Part shown: positions 48,437-57,183 of the stretch, in pieces
How the letters are laid out: every line of letters begins with the position of its first letter
Numbering within the stretch: position 1 is the first letter of the stretch
Assembly: GCF_026157065.1 (NCBI RefSeq)
Contig: NZ_JANLGQ010000003.1
Span: 186,001-250,000 of the forward strand
From: Enterococcus sp. HY326
Lineage (GTDB): Bacteria; Bacillota; Bacilli; Lactobacillales; Enterococcaceae
Reading direction: 5' to 3'
Length of the DNA: 64,000 bases
Position numbers and translations under genes: made by a program
Notes under the pieces: model-generated
Databases searched by the model: none
The model's input: the letters and a program-made list of their open reading frames with translations, nothing else
Told to the model about the DNA's origin: nothing

Positions 48437-49786
48437 TTAATGCAGTTCTTTGATTAAGTCATTTTCGGAAGTATCTTTGGCATGTTTTTTACTCCGCTCA
48501 GGACTTTTCCAAGTGCCGGAGCCGTGACCTAAAATAGTTTTAATTGCCGGAATAAAGGTGGTGACAATCGTCAAAGCGTTCATCATCCAATAAAACAACA
48601 TATACAAAGGTGCAAAGAACATGTATTTTAATTTACGACCGCCGTCATCGGCTAGTAAGGCCGCAGCTAATTGGAAGAAGCCGGAAATCATTTCAAAAAT
48701 GACAAAGACGAAGGCCATTGTAAACATATGATAAATTCTTTCGTAATTGCCCATGCTCAAAAAGTAAAAGAAGAGCCCGATAAACCAAGCGGTAAAAATC
48801 CAAAAACAAAATGACCAGAGAATACTTAAACTTTGGTCAAGATACATAATTGTCCGGCCGATATTTTTGAAGGGATGCAGAAAAACTTTTTTGAAATTGG
48901 TCAACCACACTTCCATGCCGCCTTTGGCCCAGCGGCGACGTTGCCGATAAAGCATCCGCATCGTTTCAGGGACTTCCATGAAGAACATAATTTGCGGAGC
49001 GAATAAAGAAAGCCAGCCATCCATTTGGTGATCCCATGCAATACTGATATCTTCTGTTGCTCGATCTTGCCGGAAGAGACCGACATCGACTAATGCGTCT
49101 TTGCGATACATTGTGTTGGCACCGCTATAGGCATAGAGGCCACCGAAAACACCCTTTTGTGTCCGCTTGATAATGCCGACAATGCTGGAAAATTCAACTG
49201 TTTGTGATTTGGTAATTAAGCGGCTGCGATTTTGCACATCCATATTAGCTGTAACGGCTGCAATATTGGTACTATATTGGCGAATAAAATAATTAATATA
49301 GCGATTCAAAGCACCTGGTTCAGGAACGGTGTCGGCATCGTTGCTTAAAATTAATTCACCTTTGGCAAAACCAACACCGATATCAAAGGCATGAGCCTTA
49401 CCTTTATTTTTTTCAATGCGAATGACCCGCAGCTTATCGTATTTTTCCATTAAGCGGGCTAAAATATTGGGAGTATCATCTGTTGAGCCATCGTCAGTGA
49501 CGAGGACTTCATAGTTTTCATAATTTAATTCAGTCATCAAGTATTCGATTGTGTTTTCAATAACGACTTCTTCATTGTGGGCTGGAACCATGATGGTCAC
49601 AAAGGGTTCAATCTCAATGGGGATGTCGTCCCATTTTTTTTGCCGATAGCGGAAGATGAACCGATAACAAAAGACACCGATAAACCATGAGAAACCACCT
49701 AAGATTGGATAGGTTAATAAAATTAGAAAGAGTAACGTTAAAATAATATCGATTATTTGATTGCCGGTATGAAACATCAGGTTCAT
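48437..49786 (-). CDS. Processive family 2 glycosyltransferase, PgaC/IcaA-like
   Basis: Membrane polysaccharide synthase. One N-terminal membrane segment region, a cytoplasmic GT2 domain and several C-terminal segments are visible. Catalytic marks: VTDDGSTDD at residues 97-105, DAD at 150-152, TED at 244-246, and RQRRRW at 281-286, the processive QxxRW signature. The 449-residue length and topology match poly-N-acetylglucosamine synthases (IcaA, PgaC) or related hyaluronan/cellulose-type synthases. It is translationally coupled to the preceding small membrane protein through an ATGA overlap. The sugar made is inferred; no deacetylase or export gene is nearby. Confidence 0.88.
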   Translation of the reverse strand: MNLMFHTGNQIIDIILTLLFLILLTYPILGGFSWFIGVFCYRFIFRYRQKKWDDIPIEIEPFVTIMVPAHNEEVVIENTIEYLMTELNYENYEVLVTDDGSTDDTPNILARLMEKYDKLRVIRIEKNKGKAHAFDIGVGFAKGELILSNDADTVPEPGALNRYINYFIRQYSTNIAAVTANMDVQNRSRLITKSQTVEFSSIVGIIKRTQKGVFGGLYAYSGANTMYRKDALVDVGLFRQDRATEDISIAWDHQMDGWLSLFAPQIMFFMEVPETMRMLYRQRRRWAKGGMEVWLTNFKKVFLHPFKNIGRTIMYLDQSLSILWSFCFWIFTAWFIGLFFYFLSMGNYERIYHMFTMAFVFVIFEMISGFFQLAAALLADDGGRKLKYMFFAPLYMLFYWMMNALTIVTTFIPAIKTILGHGSGTWKSPERSKKHAKDTSENDLIKELH

Positions 49787-50289
49787 AATTTCACCCCATT
49801 TTCTTTGTAGAGATCAGCGACAAAGTGCGTGTCGAGATTTTGTTCTTCTTTGACAGCGTAGTATTTGACCGTGTGGCGATACTCTTGACTGCCGAAGCGT
49901 TCGTTGTAGCTGTCGTTTAAGACTTGCCGCCGCGTAGCTAGACGTTGATCATCGTAGGTCGTTTCTTTGCGTAACTGACCGCCAAAACGGTGATTATTCC
50001 AAAGGGTTAGGCTAACATAGGTAATTAAAATAATAACAAATGAGATGGCTAAGAAAATAACTAAAAACATCAACGCCCGAATTTCTTCAGAATAGCTATG
50101 GAAATAGCGGCTGATTTCTAAGTCAGGAAATAAAATCGGAACAAAAATCCAGATAAAAGGCAAGATAACGCCAAACCAACCAACCAGTGCAACCACACTT
50201 TGAAAGATTTTTGTGCCCAGATGACCTTTTTCATAATATTTATCTTTGACTAAGATATGGGAAACATCTTCACGGGTAATTTTTTTCAT
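49783..50289 (-). CDS. PgaD-like membrane partner of the glycosyltransferase
   Basis: A 168-residue protein with two hydrophobic segments (about residues 28-55 and 70-98), then LWNNHRFGGQLRKE and a charged tail. The two-segment layout with a WN-x-x-RF motif straight after the second segment recalls PgaD, the small partner needed by PgaC for poly-N-acetylglucosamine synthesis. It precedes and overlaps the GT2 gene by four bases, as a dedicated partner would. Sequence similarity is weak, so the assignment rests on topology, motif and context. Confidence 0.68.
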   Translation of the reverse strand: MKKITREDVSHILVKDKYYEKGHLGTKIFQSVVALVGWFGVILPFIWIFVPILFPDLEISRYFHSYSEEIRALMFLVIFLAISFVIILITYVSLTLWNNHRFGGQLRKETTYDDQRLATRRQVLNDSYNERFGSQEYRHTVKYYAVKEEQNLDTHFVADLYKENGVKL

Positions 50290-50464
50290 TTTTCTTCACT
50301 CCTTTTGACTTCGTTTGTATTCTAGGCTTAATCAAGCAAGAAAGATATTAGTTTGCTTGCAGCTGAGAATCATTTTTTGAAAATTAATCAAATCATAATG
50401 AATCCGTTCTTATATGACGAAAGTGTGAAAAAAGATGAAAGAATTAACTTTAATTTTGGACTAA

Positions 50465-50506
50465 AATAAAAAAATCCAACGGCAGTCACAAACTGTCCGT
50501 TGGATT
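50465..50506 (-). terminator. Terminator of the second aldo-keto reductase gene
   Basis: AATCCAACGG (50473-50482) pairs with CCGTTGGATT (50497-50506), with AGT/ACT inside. The minus strand ends in a T-run (50465-50474). It may also serve the plus strand. Confidence 0.85.
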
Positions 50507-50516
50507 GATTTTTTTA

Positions 50517-51494
50517 TTAAGAAGCTGCTTCTTCTGCAGAATCCGCTTGTAGAGATAAGTAAGCCAGCTCTTTGTCAGTTAATTTTAAATCAAGGGTTTG
50601 AATGCAAGAGTCAAATTCTTTACGGCTGCGACTGCCGATAATCGCTGCTGGTTTAAAAGGCTGACACAGGACATAAGCTAAAGCAATGTTGATGCTGTCC
50701 ACTTGATATTTTTTCGCTAAAACCTGACAGCGGCGCAATTTTTCAAAGTTTTCATCACTGAAAAAGGCATCCTTGATATCTTGCGGCGCATTTTCATCAT
50801 AAATGTCGGCAAAAAATCCATGGGCTTGTGCAGCCCAGCTAAAGAGCGTTACATCTTTTCCATTGTGCCATTGAGCATAGGCATCATCTGCGTAAACACA
50901 ACCTGGCCAGCGGGTTTTCTTAACCGTTGCTAAAGAATAAGATGGATTATTGACGGAAAGACCTTGGTAGCCTTTTTTATTGCAATAATTTACAGCATCC
51001 TCAACCCGTGATAATTCCCAGTTCGAAACACCGTAAGCCGTAATCAAGCCTTCTTTGCGATGTGCTTCTAAACGATCCATAATCAATTCCACTGGAACAT
51101 CGGGATCATCTCGATGCATCAAATACAAATCAAAATGATCACAGCCGGTTCGTAAAAGGCTGCTGTGTAAATCATCCGTGATTAAATCGGGTTTCACCCG
51201 CCAATATTCAGGGTGATGAGCCCCGTCTTCAGTGATAATCGGATGGCAGGCTTTATCCATAATAATCAATTGCTCCCGATTGTCTCTAGAATCCAACCAC
51301 TCTTTTAAAATTAATTCCGCTCGGCCAGCGCCGTAAAAACGGCCGGTATCAATCACATTGCCGCCGACTTCTACATATAAGTCGAGCATTTTAAAAATTT
51401 CTTCCCGCACATCTGCGCCAATGCCAAACCAAGCGGTCCCCATAATCATTCTTGAAATCGGTTGTTCAATTCCTTTGACTTTAATATATTCCAT
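50517..51494 (-). CDS. Aldo-keto reductase (paralogue of the one at 44071)
   Basis: NAD(P)H-dependent aldo-keto reductase with Asp and Tyr in DTGRFYGAG, Lys in IMDKACHP and His in YLMHRDD. The 325-residue length is usual, with a short Ala/Glu-rich tail not found in the paralogue. It lies four bases after the MFS gene on the same strand, so the two form a small operon. That operon is divergent from a LysR-type gene, which is its likely regulator. Substrate unknown. Confidence 0.9.
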   Translation of the reverse strand: MEYIKVKGIEQPISRMIMGTAWFGIGADVREEIFKMLDLYVEVGGNVIDTGRFYGAGRAELILKEWLDSRDNREQLIIMDKACHPIITEDGAHHPEYWRVKPDLITDDLHSSLLRTGCDHFDLYLMHRDDPDVPVELIMDRLEAHRKEGLITAYGVSNWELSRVEDAVNYCNKKGYQGLSVNNPSYSLATVKKTRWPGCVYADDAYAQWHNGKDVTLFSWAAQAHGFFADIYDENAPQDIKDAFFSDENFEKLRRCQVLAKKYQVDSINIALAYVLCQPFKPAAIIGSRSRKEFDSCIQTLDLKLTDKELAYLSLQADSAEEAAS

Positions 51495-51498
51495 TTAC

Positions 51499-52728
51499 TT
51501 ATCCTCGTTTCTTTAAAATTTGACGAACCAATGCAACTAAAACCAAACCTAAGACTGCAACTGCTGCGGCCACATAAAAGACTGTATGATAGGCAGCTGT
51601 TCCAGCACTGGCATCCACAAAGCGGGCCGCAATTTGCGGACCAAACAAAGCACCTACTGAGTAACCGAAAAACATAATGCCATAATTGACACCGGAAAAT
51701 TCCATGCCAAAGGTTTTAGCCGTCAGCGGTGGGAAAACCACCAACACCCCACCGAAGGACCAGCCCAAAATAATTAAAAAGAAAATAAAGACTGGCAATG
51801 AGTAAGCAAAGCTTAAACCGATTAAGGCAACAAAAGTTAGCACAAAGATGAGTGCTAGTGTTGGCAGCTCCCCCCATTTATCACAGAGCTTGCCGATAAT
51901 CAAACGGCCGCAAAGATTTGAAATTAAATTCACAGCCACTAAATTGGAGGCAGCGATAGCACTCATACCTAATTGAGTTTGCCCGATGGCTGATAGCGAG
52001 CCAATCATCATGATGCCGGCCGTACAGGCAACGGAAAAGAGCAATAACAGCAGCCAAAATTGTAAAGTTGAAACCATTTCCTTTGGTGAAAAACTTTTTC
52101 CAGAGGGATTGCCTTGAGCCGTTTGCTGAATGAAATTTGCTGGCTGCCAGCCTTTTTCTGGTAGAGACATTTTCCAACCGACCGCCCAAATGACAATCAA
52201 GTATGCAACTCCTAAATACATTAGGCCTTGAATCCCAAAAGCATCACATAAAATGGCACCGGCTCTAGCAGTCACTAAAGGACCAACGGATGCGGCACAG
52301 AGTAAAACGCCAGACATTGTGCCGCGTTTTTCTGGATACCAGCGCAAAGCTGTGTTTAATGCCGGGTTATACAATAAGCCATTGCCGGCGCCAGCGACAA
52401 AGCCGCAGGTGATGTAAAGCATCGGAATGCTAGTAGCAAAGGCTGTTGCAAACCAACCTAAACCAAAAACTAAACCACCGACATACATTAATTTTTTTGG
52501 ACCGGACTTATCGACAATCCGTCCTGAAATAATGCCGAAGAGAGCCATGAAAAATTGGTAAATGGTTAAGGCAAAGGCAACCTGAGCCGCATCACCGCCC
52601 GTTGCTTCTTGAAGCGGAATTGAAAAAACAGAAAAGGCCGCTGAAGCCGAACAAACAAAGATGACAAAAAAAGCGGCGACAAAAACGATTTTTCGAACTG
52701 ATAATTGCTGTTGCTGGGTGATATCCAT
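51499..52728 (-). CDS. MFS transporter, oxalate/formate antiporter-like
   Basis: Twelve-segment major facilitator of the OFA type, judged by the N-terminal half: SVFSIPLQEATGG, IISGRIVDKSGPKKLMYVGG as the loop 2-3 motif, and AGAGNGLLYNPALNTALRWYPEKRGTMSG. These carriers usually exchange small carboxylates. Length 409. It starts behind AAGGAG. It is followed by the aldo-keto reductase gene and is divergent from the LysR gene. It is not closely related to the MFS gene at 42800, although both are paired with paralogous reductases. Confidence 0.88.
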   Translation of the reverse strand: MDITQQQQLSVRKIVFVAAFFVIFVCSASAAFSVFSIPLQEATGGDAAQVAFALTIYQFFMALFGIISGRIVDKSGPKKLMYVGGLVFGLGWFATAFATSIPMLYITCGFVAGAGNGLLYNPALNTALRWYPEKRGTMSGVLLCAASVGPLVTARAGAILCDAFGIQGLMYLGVAYLIVIWAVGWKMSLPEKGWQPANFIQQTAQGNPSGKSFSPKEMVSTLQFWLLLLLFSVACTAGIMMIGSLSAIGQTQLGMSAIAASNLVAVNLISNLCGRLIIGKLCDKWGELPTLALIFVLTFVALIGLSFAYSLPVFIFFLIILGWSFGGVLVVFPPLTAKTFGMEFSGVNYGIMFFGYSVGALFGPQIAARFVDASAGTAAYHTVFYVAAAVAVLGLVLVALVRQILKKRG

Positions 52729-52791
52729 ATTGTTTCACTCCTTGTGTTTTATTTCACAATTAGCATAACTTTTTTCTGAGGGAAGAACCAA

Positions 52792-52806
52792 TACTAATTT
52801 TTAGTA
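52792..52806. promoter_or_regulatory. LysR-type operator candidate
   Basis: A 15-base dyad, TACTAA-ttt-TTAGTA, in the intergenic region between the divergent MFS and LysR genes, containing the T-N11-A pattern of LysR-family sites. Binding is inferred from position. Confidence 0.6.
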
Positions 52807-52874
52807 AATTCATAGAGAGAATCTATTGATGTGGTATACTGAAAAAAAGTTCCAAAAATTTTTGGAGGTGGCAG

Positions 52875-53747
52875 ATGAATTACAATCATCTAAAGTACTT
52901 TAACGCCTTGGCAACAAATGGCAACGTCACAGAGACGGCGAAATTTTTACGAATCAGTCAGCCTTCGTTAACCTATGCGATTAAACATTTAGAGATGGAT
53001 TTAGGTTTTTCGTTATTTGAAAAAGTCGGGCGTCATATCCAATTAACCAAATCTGGAGAAGAATTTCACAAGGTAACAGAACAAGCAATTGCGGCTGTCG
53101 ATCAAGCGGCTATCAATTTGCGAGAAGCGGAGCAATTAGCAGCTCAGCAATTAAATATCGGTATCATTCCTACTTTGGCTAGCAGCTTTATGCCCAAAAT
53201 GCTGCGGGCTAGTCAAAGGGAACACTTTGCAACGGAGGATTACCATATTTTTCATGGCTTTACCAATGAGATTATTGCTAAATTATATACTGGTATCTAT
53301 GATGTTGGTTTTTGTTCAAAAATAGTTGATGAACGCCTCGAATTTTTTGAAGTCGAGCGTCAATATTTTACTTTGATTGCTAACCAAGATTTTCCCTTGA
53401 GTCAGTATTCTATAGAAGAATTATTTCAACAACCACTAGTTACCTATCGCAAAACTGTCCCGATTGGTCAAAACGCCCATCAAGTGTTGCACAGCTACAA
53501 TCCTTATCCACAAATTGTGGCGGAGATGGATGATGAAACATCGATTGGCGGCTATGTGATGGAAAATCCAGTGATTGCTTTGGTGGCAGATACTTCTTTA
53601 TTGCGGCAATTTGATTTGCACAAATTTATTTTGCCAGATGAGGATAGGTACCACAGTGTTTATTTGACGGTCTTAAAGGAGCGTCTAGCGGAAACTAAAA
53701 TTAAACAGTTTGTCGATTTTACCAAAATTTTTATTGCAGGCAGTTAA
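52875..53747 (+). CDS. LysR-family transcriptional regulator
   Basis: A 290-residue regulator with an N-terminal winged helix-turn-helix (NVTETAKFLRISQPSLTYAIKHLE, about residues 17-41) and a C-terminal effector-binding domain with the two-lobed periplasmic fold. It starts behind GGAGGTG. Divergent orientation and the dyad between the genes suggest control of the MFS/aldo-keto reductase pair. Effector unknown. Confidence 0.92.
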   Translation: MNYNHLKYFNALATNGNVTETAKFLRISQPSLTYAIKHLEMDLGFSLFEKVGRHIQLTKSGEEFHKVTEQAIAAVDQAAINLREAEQLAAQQLNIGIIPTLASSFMPKMLRASQREHFATEDYHIFHGFTNEIIAKLYTGIYDVGFCSKIVDERLEFFEVERQYFTLIANQDFPLSQYSIEELFQQPLVTYRKTVPIGQNAHQVLHSYNPYPQIVAEMDDETSIGGYVMENPVIALVADTSLLRQFDLHKFILPDEDRYHSVYLTVLKERLAETKIKQFVDFTKIFIAGS

Positions 53748-53766
53748 AAAAGGAGCGGATGCAGTC

Positions 53767-54384
53767 ATGTTAATGTTTACAGATAAAAGCTTTAAAGTGT
53801 TTGAAATTGAAGGCCTTGAAAATAGGATGGCAGCCATCAGAAGTGAAATTCAACCCATTTTTCAGGAGCTGGATGATTACTTTAAAAATCACTTAGAAAA
53901 AGAATTGAATGAGGAGCTCTTTGTTCATATTGCTCAACACCGTCGCCGCAGTGTCTATCCACCAGAAAATACGTGGTCGGCCCTCAGCCGTAAAAAGCGC
54001 GGCTATAAAATGGAGCCGCATTTTCAATTGGGAATTTTTCCGGAATATGTGTTTATGTGGCTATCGTTTATTGACAATCCTCAAAATGAAAAAGCAATGG
54101 CAGAGGCAATGTTAGCTCACCCAGAAGTTTTTCCTGGATTAACTGATTTTTCGTTGTCCTTGGACCATACGCAGGCGGCTGTCCTGCCGTTAGAGGAGGC
54201 TGATTTGCAGCAGGCTTTGACTCGCTTTAGAGATGTCAAAAAAGGTGAGTTTCAAATTGGTCGAATAATTTATCGTGGTGACAAATTATTCAAGACTCCC
54301 ACCAAAGCCCGCAAATTTATGCTGGAAACTTACATGGAGTTGTTACCTTTATATCGTTTGGTCATGCCTTGGGCGATAAAATAG
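53767..54384 (+). CDS. DUF1054 protein, YktB family
   Basis: Conserved Firmicutes protein of unknown function (UPF0637). Characteristic stretches include HRRRSVYPPENTWSALSRKKRGYKMEPHFQLG and a C-terminal MELLPLYR. The 205 residues from the start at 53767 match the family length of about 210. The frame is open into the end of the LysR gene, but AAGGAG lies only ahead of the 53767 start (12-base spacing). It is expected in the cytoplasm. It follows the LysR gene by 19 bases and may be co-transcribed. Confidence 0.85.
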   Translation: MLMFTDKSFKVFEIEGLENRMAAIRSEIQPIFQELDDYFKNHLEKELNEELFVHIAQHRRRSVYPPENTWSALSRKKRGYKMEPHFQLGIFPEYVFMWLSFIDNPQNEKAMAEAMLAHPEVFPGLTDFSLSLDHTQAAVLPLEEADLQQALTRFRDVKKGEFQIGRIIYRGDKLFKTPTKARKFMLETYMELLPLYRLVMPWAIK

Positions 54385-54387
54385 TGG

Positions 54388-54408
54388 GTGATAGTTTTTA
54401 ACTATCAC
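54388..54408. repeat. Perfect hairpin after the DUF1054 gene
   Basis: GTGATAGTT and AACTATCAC are perfect nine-base arms around TTT. There is no T-run after the stem, so either a weak terminator or an operator for the next gene is possible. Confidence 0.5.
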
Positions 54409-54537
54409 GTAGCGGTCAAAATTAATATACTTTTTGTGATATTTATATTAAAATAGAAAAATCAATTAAAGAAAGATGAGTTTACTATGAAAATATACTA
54501 AGCTCGGCTTTTCTATTTTAAGCAAGAAGGTGTTACA

Positions 54538-55242
54538 ATGGCGAAACCAATTATTGGTGTAGCGGCAAATGAAAGTCAAAATCCGGGAACAGTGCTTTAT
54601 GAGATGCCAATTTTGTATACGCCCCTCGGCTATACAAAAGCAATTCAAGAAGTTGGCGGATTGGCAATGGTTTTGCCAATCAGTGAAAAGGCAGCTGCAA
54701 AAGAATATGTCAGTCAGATAGATAAGCTGGTGTTAGCTGGCGGTCAAAATGTATCACCGAAATTTTATGGAGAGGCAATGACTACTGCGGATTCGACTTT
54801 TTTAGCCCGTGATGAGTTTGAATTGGCTTTAATTGAAGCGGCTTTGCTTCAGAAAAAACCAATTTTTGCAGTTTGTCGTGGTATGCAATTGCTGAATGTT
54901 GCTTTAGGAGGGACTTTGCATCAAGATATCAGTCAAATGAAAATTTCTCACATGCAAGACCCGATTCCCCGGCAGGTTGCCACCCACAAAATTTTTACGG
55001 AAAAAGGCAGCATTTTAAATCATATTTACGGAGATCAGACGATGGTCAATTCTTTTCATCATCAAGCGGTGGATCACTTGGCAACTAATTTTAAGGAAAC
55101 CGCGTGGAGTCCAGATGATGTGATTGAAGGCATTGAAGATCAGCAGCAACATTTATTAGGGGTACAATGGCATCCAGATTTTGCTTATGATGCTTTGCCG
55201 CAGGAATTATCGGCCTTTAGATATTTGGTTGAAAGTCTGTAG
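54538..55242 (+). CDS. Gamma-glutamyl-GABA hydrolase-like class I amidotransferase (peptidase C26)
   Basis: Cytoplasmic hydrolase of gamma-glutamyl compounds, related to PuuD. The nucleophile Cys113 sits in VCRGMQLLNVALGG and the histidine in VQWHPDF (His212). The usual third residue, Glu in WHPE, is Asp214 here. The 234-residue length fits the family. The start follows AAGAAGG. It stands alone, 55 bases before an oligopeptide-type binding protein, so the pair may handle peptides or gamma-glutamyl compounds. An active enzyme is likely but the Glu-to-Asp change should be noted. Confidence 0.86.
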   Translation: MAKPIIGVAANESQNPGTVLYEMPILYTPLGYTKAIQEVGGLAMVLPISEKAAAKEYVSQIDKLVLAGGQNVSPKFYGEAMTTADSTFLARDEFELALIEAALLQKKPIFAVCRGMQLLNVALGGTLHQDISQMKISHMQDPIPRQVATHKIFTEKGSILNHIYGDQTMVNSFHHQAVDHLATNFKETAWSPDDVIEGIEDQQQHLLGVQWHPDFAYDALPQELSAFRYLVESL

Positions 55243-55297
55243 GCTAAAATTTTTACTTACATTGGTTAGTTTGGTTTTTAAACGAAAGGGGATTTAC

Positions 55298-56950
55298 ATG
55301 AAAAAGAAATTTATGGGGCTTTTAGCGACTGCTGCACTTTTATTGGCAGCCTGCAGTGGCGGCGGAGATACAACAGATAGTGGCAGTACTTCGACTTCAG
55401 GAGATACAGCTGCAGTGAGTCAAACCATCTCTGTTTCTACAGCTGGGGAACTGACGACTTTAGATAGTGGGCAATACACAGATACGTATAGTTCTGATAT
55501 GATTGGTCAGCTAGCGGAAGGCTTGTATCGTTTAGATGCCGATGGTCAACCGGAATTGGCAATGGCCGCAGAAGATCCTGAAATCAGTGAGGATGGCTTG
55601 ACTTACACATTTAAAATTCGTGATGCTGAGTGGAGCAATGGCGATCCGGTGACGGCGAATGATTTTGAATATGCCTTTAAATATGTAGCAAATCCAGAGA
55701 ATGCGTCATCTAGTATTAATCAAATGGATATTTTCCAAAATGGTTACGAAGTTAGAAACGGAGACGCTGAGCCAGACACGTTAGGTGTGACGGCATTGGA
55801 TGATGAAACTTTAGAATTAACGTTGGCAAGTCCAATTTCTTATTTGGATCAAATTTTAGTCGGTACGCCATTTATGCCGAGAAATGAAAGTTTTGCTAGT
55901 GATTTAGGCACAGCTTATGGTACAAGCTCGGATAATTTTCTCGGTAACGGTCCTTTCACCATTTCTGGTTGGAATGGCAACAGCGAGTCGTGGACTTTAA
56001 CAAAAAATGAAAATTATTGGGATGCTGACAACGTTCAATTAGATCAAATCGATGTGCAGGTAATTACTGAAACAGCAACTGGCGTTAACTTATTTGATAC
56101 TGGAGCGCTGGACTTTACTTTATTAACGGATACCTATGCACAAGAAGAACAAGACAACGCATTATCCCATTACGATACTCGTTCATTAGTTGGTTATGTT
56201 TCTGCCAACCAAAATCGGGAAGTTACCGGCAATGTTTTAGTGCGCCAGGCCTTGTTACAATCGATTGACAAAGAAGGCTATGTGGAAAATGTTTTAGGTG
56301 ACGGCTCCACTGCTTTAAATGGTTTTGTTCCGGCTAACTTTGCTTATGATCCAGATAGTGGTGAAGATTTCCGTGAAGAAAATGGCGATTTGTTACCATA
56401 TGATTTAGATGCAGCAAAAGAAGCTTGGGCTGCCGCTAAAGAAGAATTAGGTCAAGATGAGATTACCTTAGAAATACTTTCCGCAGATTCAACAGTTGCT
56501 AGAAGAACAGTTGAATTTTTGCAGGGCCAATGGCAGGATAATTTAGAAGGATTGACCATCAGTGTGGCTTCCATGCCGTTGTCCAATCGTTTGCAACGAC
56601 AAACCGATGGTGACTTTGATTTAGTCTTTGGGACTTGGACGCCAGATTACGCTGATCCGATTAACTTCTTAGAATTTTATGATTCAACCGGCGGACTGAA
56701 TACTTCTGGTTACGCTAGTGAATCCTATGATGCCGGCCTGCAGGAGGCCCGCACCACTTTAGCTAACGATCCAGAAGCTCGCTGGGATGAATTATTGGCT
56801 TTAGAAAAACAACTGATTGAAGAAGATACCGCAGTTCTGCCGATTTATCAAGGGGCTTTGGCTTATTTACAGTCAGAACGTCTGCAAGGTGTACAAACCT
56901 TCCAATTTGGTCGGACAGTTTCTTATCGTTTAGCTTATGTGACGGAATAA
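55298..56950 (+). CDS. OppA-type peptide-binding lipoprotein (orphan)
   Basis: Substrate-binding lipoprotein of the SBP family 5. The lipobox LLAAC places the lipidated Cys at residue 19; a Gly/Ser/Thr-rich linker and the binding domain follow (FTISGWNGNSESWTLTKNENYWDA is a typical stretch). The 550-residue length matches OppA. The start at 55298 follows AAAGGGG; the frame is open into the upstream gene. No oppBCDF genes adjoin, so it must use a transporter encoded elsewhere or act as a pheromone/peptide receptor. A terminator follows. Confidence 0.93.
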   Translation: MKKKFMGLLATAALLLAACSGGGDTTDSGSTSTSGDTAAVSQTISVSTAGELTTLDSGQYTDTYSSDMIGQLAEGLYRLDADGQPELAMAAEDPEISEDGLTYTFKIRDAEWSNGDPVTANDFEYAFKYVANPENASSSINQMDIFQNGYEVRNGDAEPDTLGVTALDDETLELTLASPISYLDQILVGTPFMPRNESFASDLGTAYGTSSDNFLGNGPFTISGWNGNSESWTLTKNENYWDADNVQLDQIDVQVITETATGVNLFDTGALDFTLLTDTYAQEEQDNALSHYDTRSLVGYVSANQNREVTGNVLVRQALLQSIDKEGYVENVLGDGSTALNGFVPANFAYDPDSGEDFREENGDLLPYDLDAAKEAWAAAKEELGQDEITLEILSADSTVARRTVEFLQGQWQDNLEGLTISVASMPLSNRLQRQTDGDFDLVFGTWTPDYADPINFLEFYDSTGGLNTSGYASESYDAGLQEARTTLANDPEARWDELLALEKQLIEEDTAVLPIYQGALAYLQSERLQGVQTFQFGRTVSYRLAYVTE

Positions 56951-56964
56951 AAAATATGATCGAT

Positions 56965-57016
56965 AAACTTTGAAAAGCGCTGCTGCATCTAGTGGCTGCT
57001 TTTCAAAGTTTTTTTA
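56965..57016 (+). terminator. Terminator of the oppA-like gene
   Basis: AAACTTTGAAAAGC pairs perfectly with GCTTTTCAAAGTTT across a loop of about 19 bases, followed by a T-run. Confidence 0.9.
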
Positions 57017-57183
57017 TTGTTTTAGAAAAGTCTGGTTAAAGAGAGGGAAATCAGTTGCCGATTTTTAACTGATTTATTCAAGTAATAGTAGCAGCGAATT
57101 TTTTTGTGCTTTTAATTAAAAAGCAGGTATGCTAATTTTGAATTAGTGTAATTTATTTTTGTGTTTTAAAAGGAGTGAACAAG

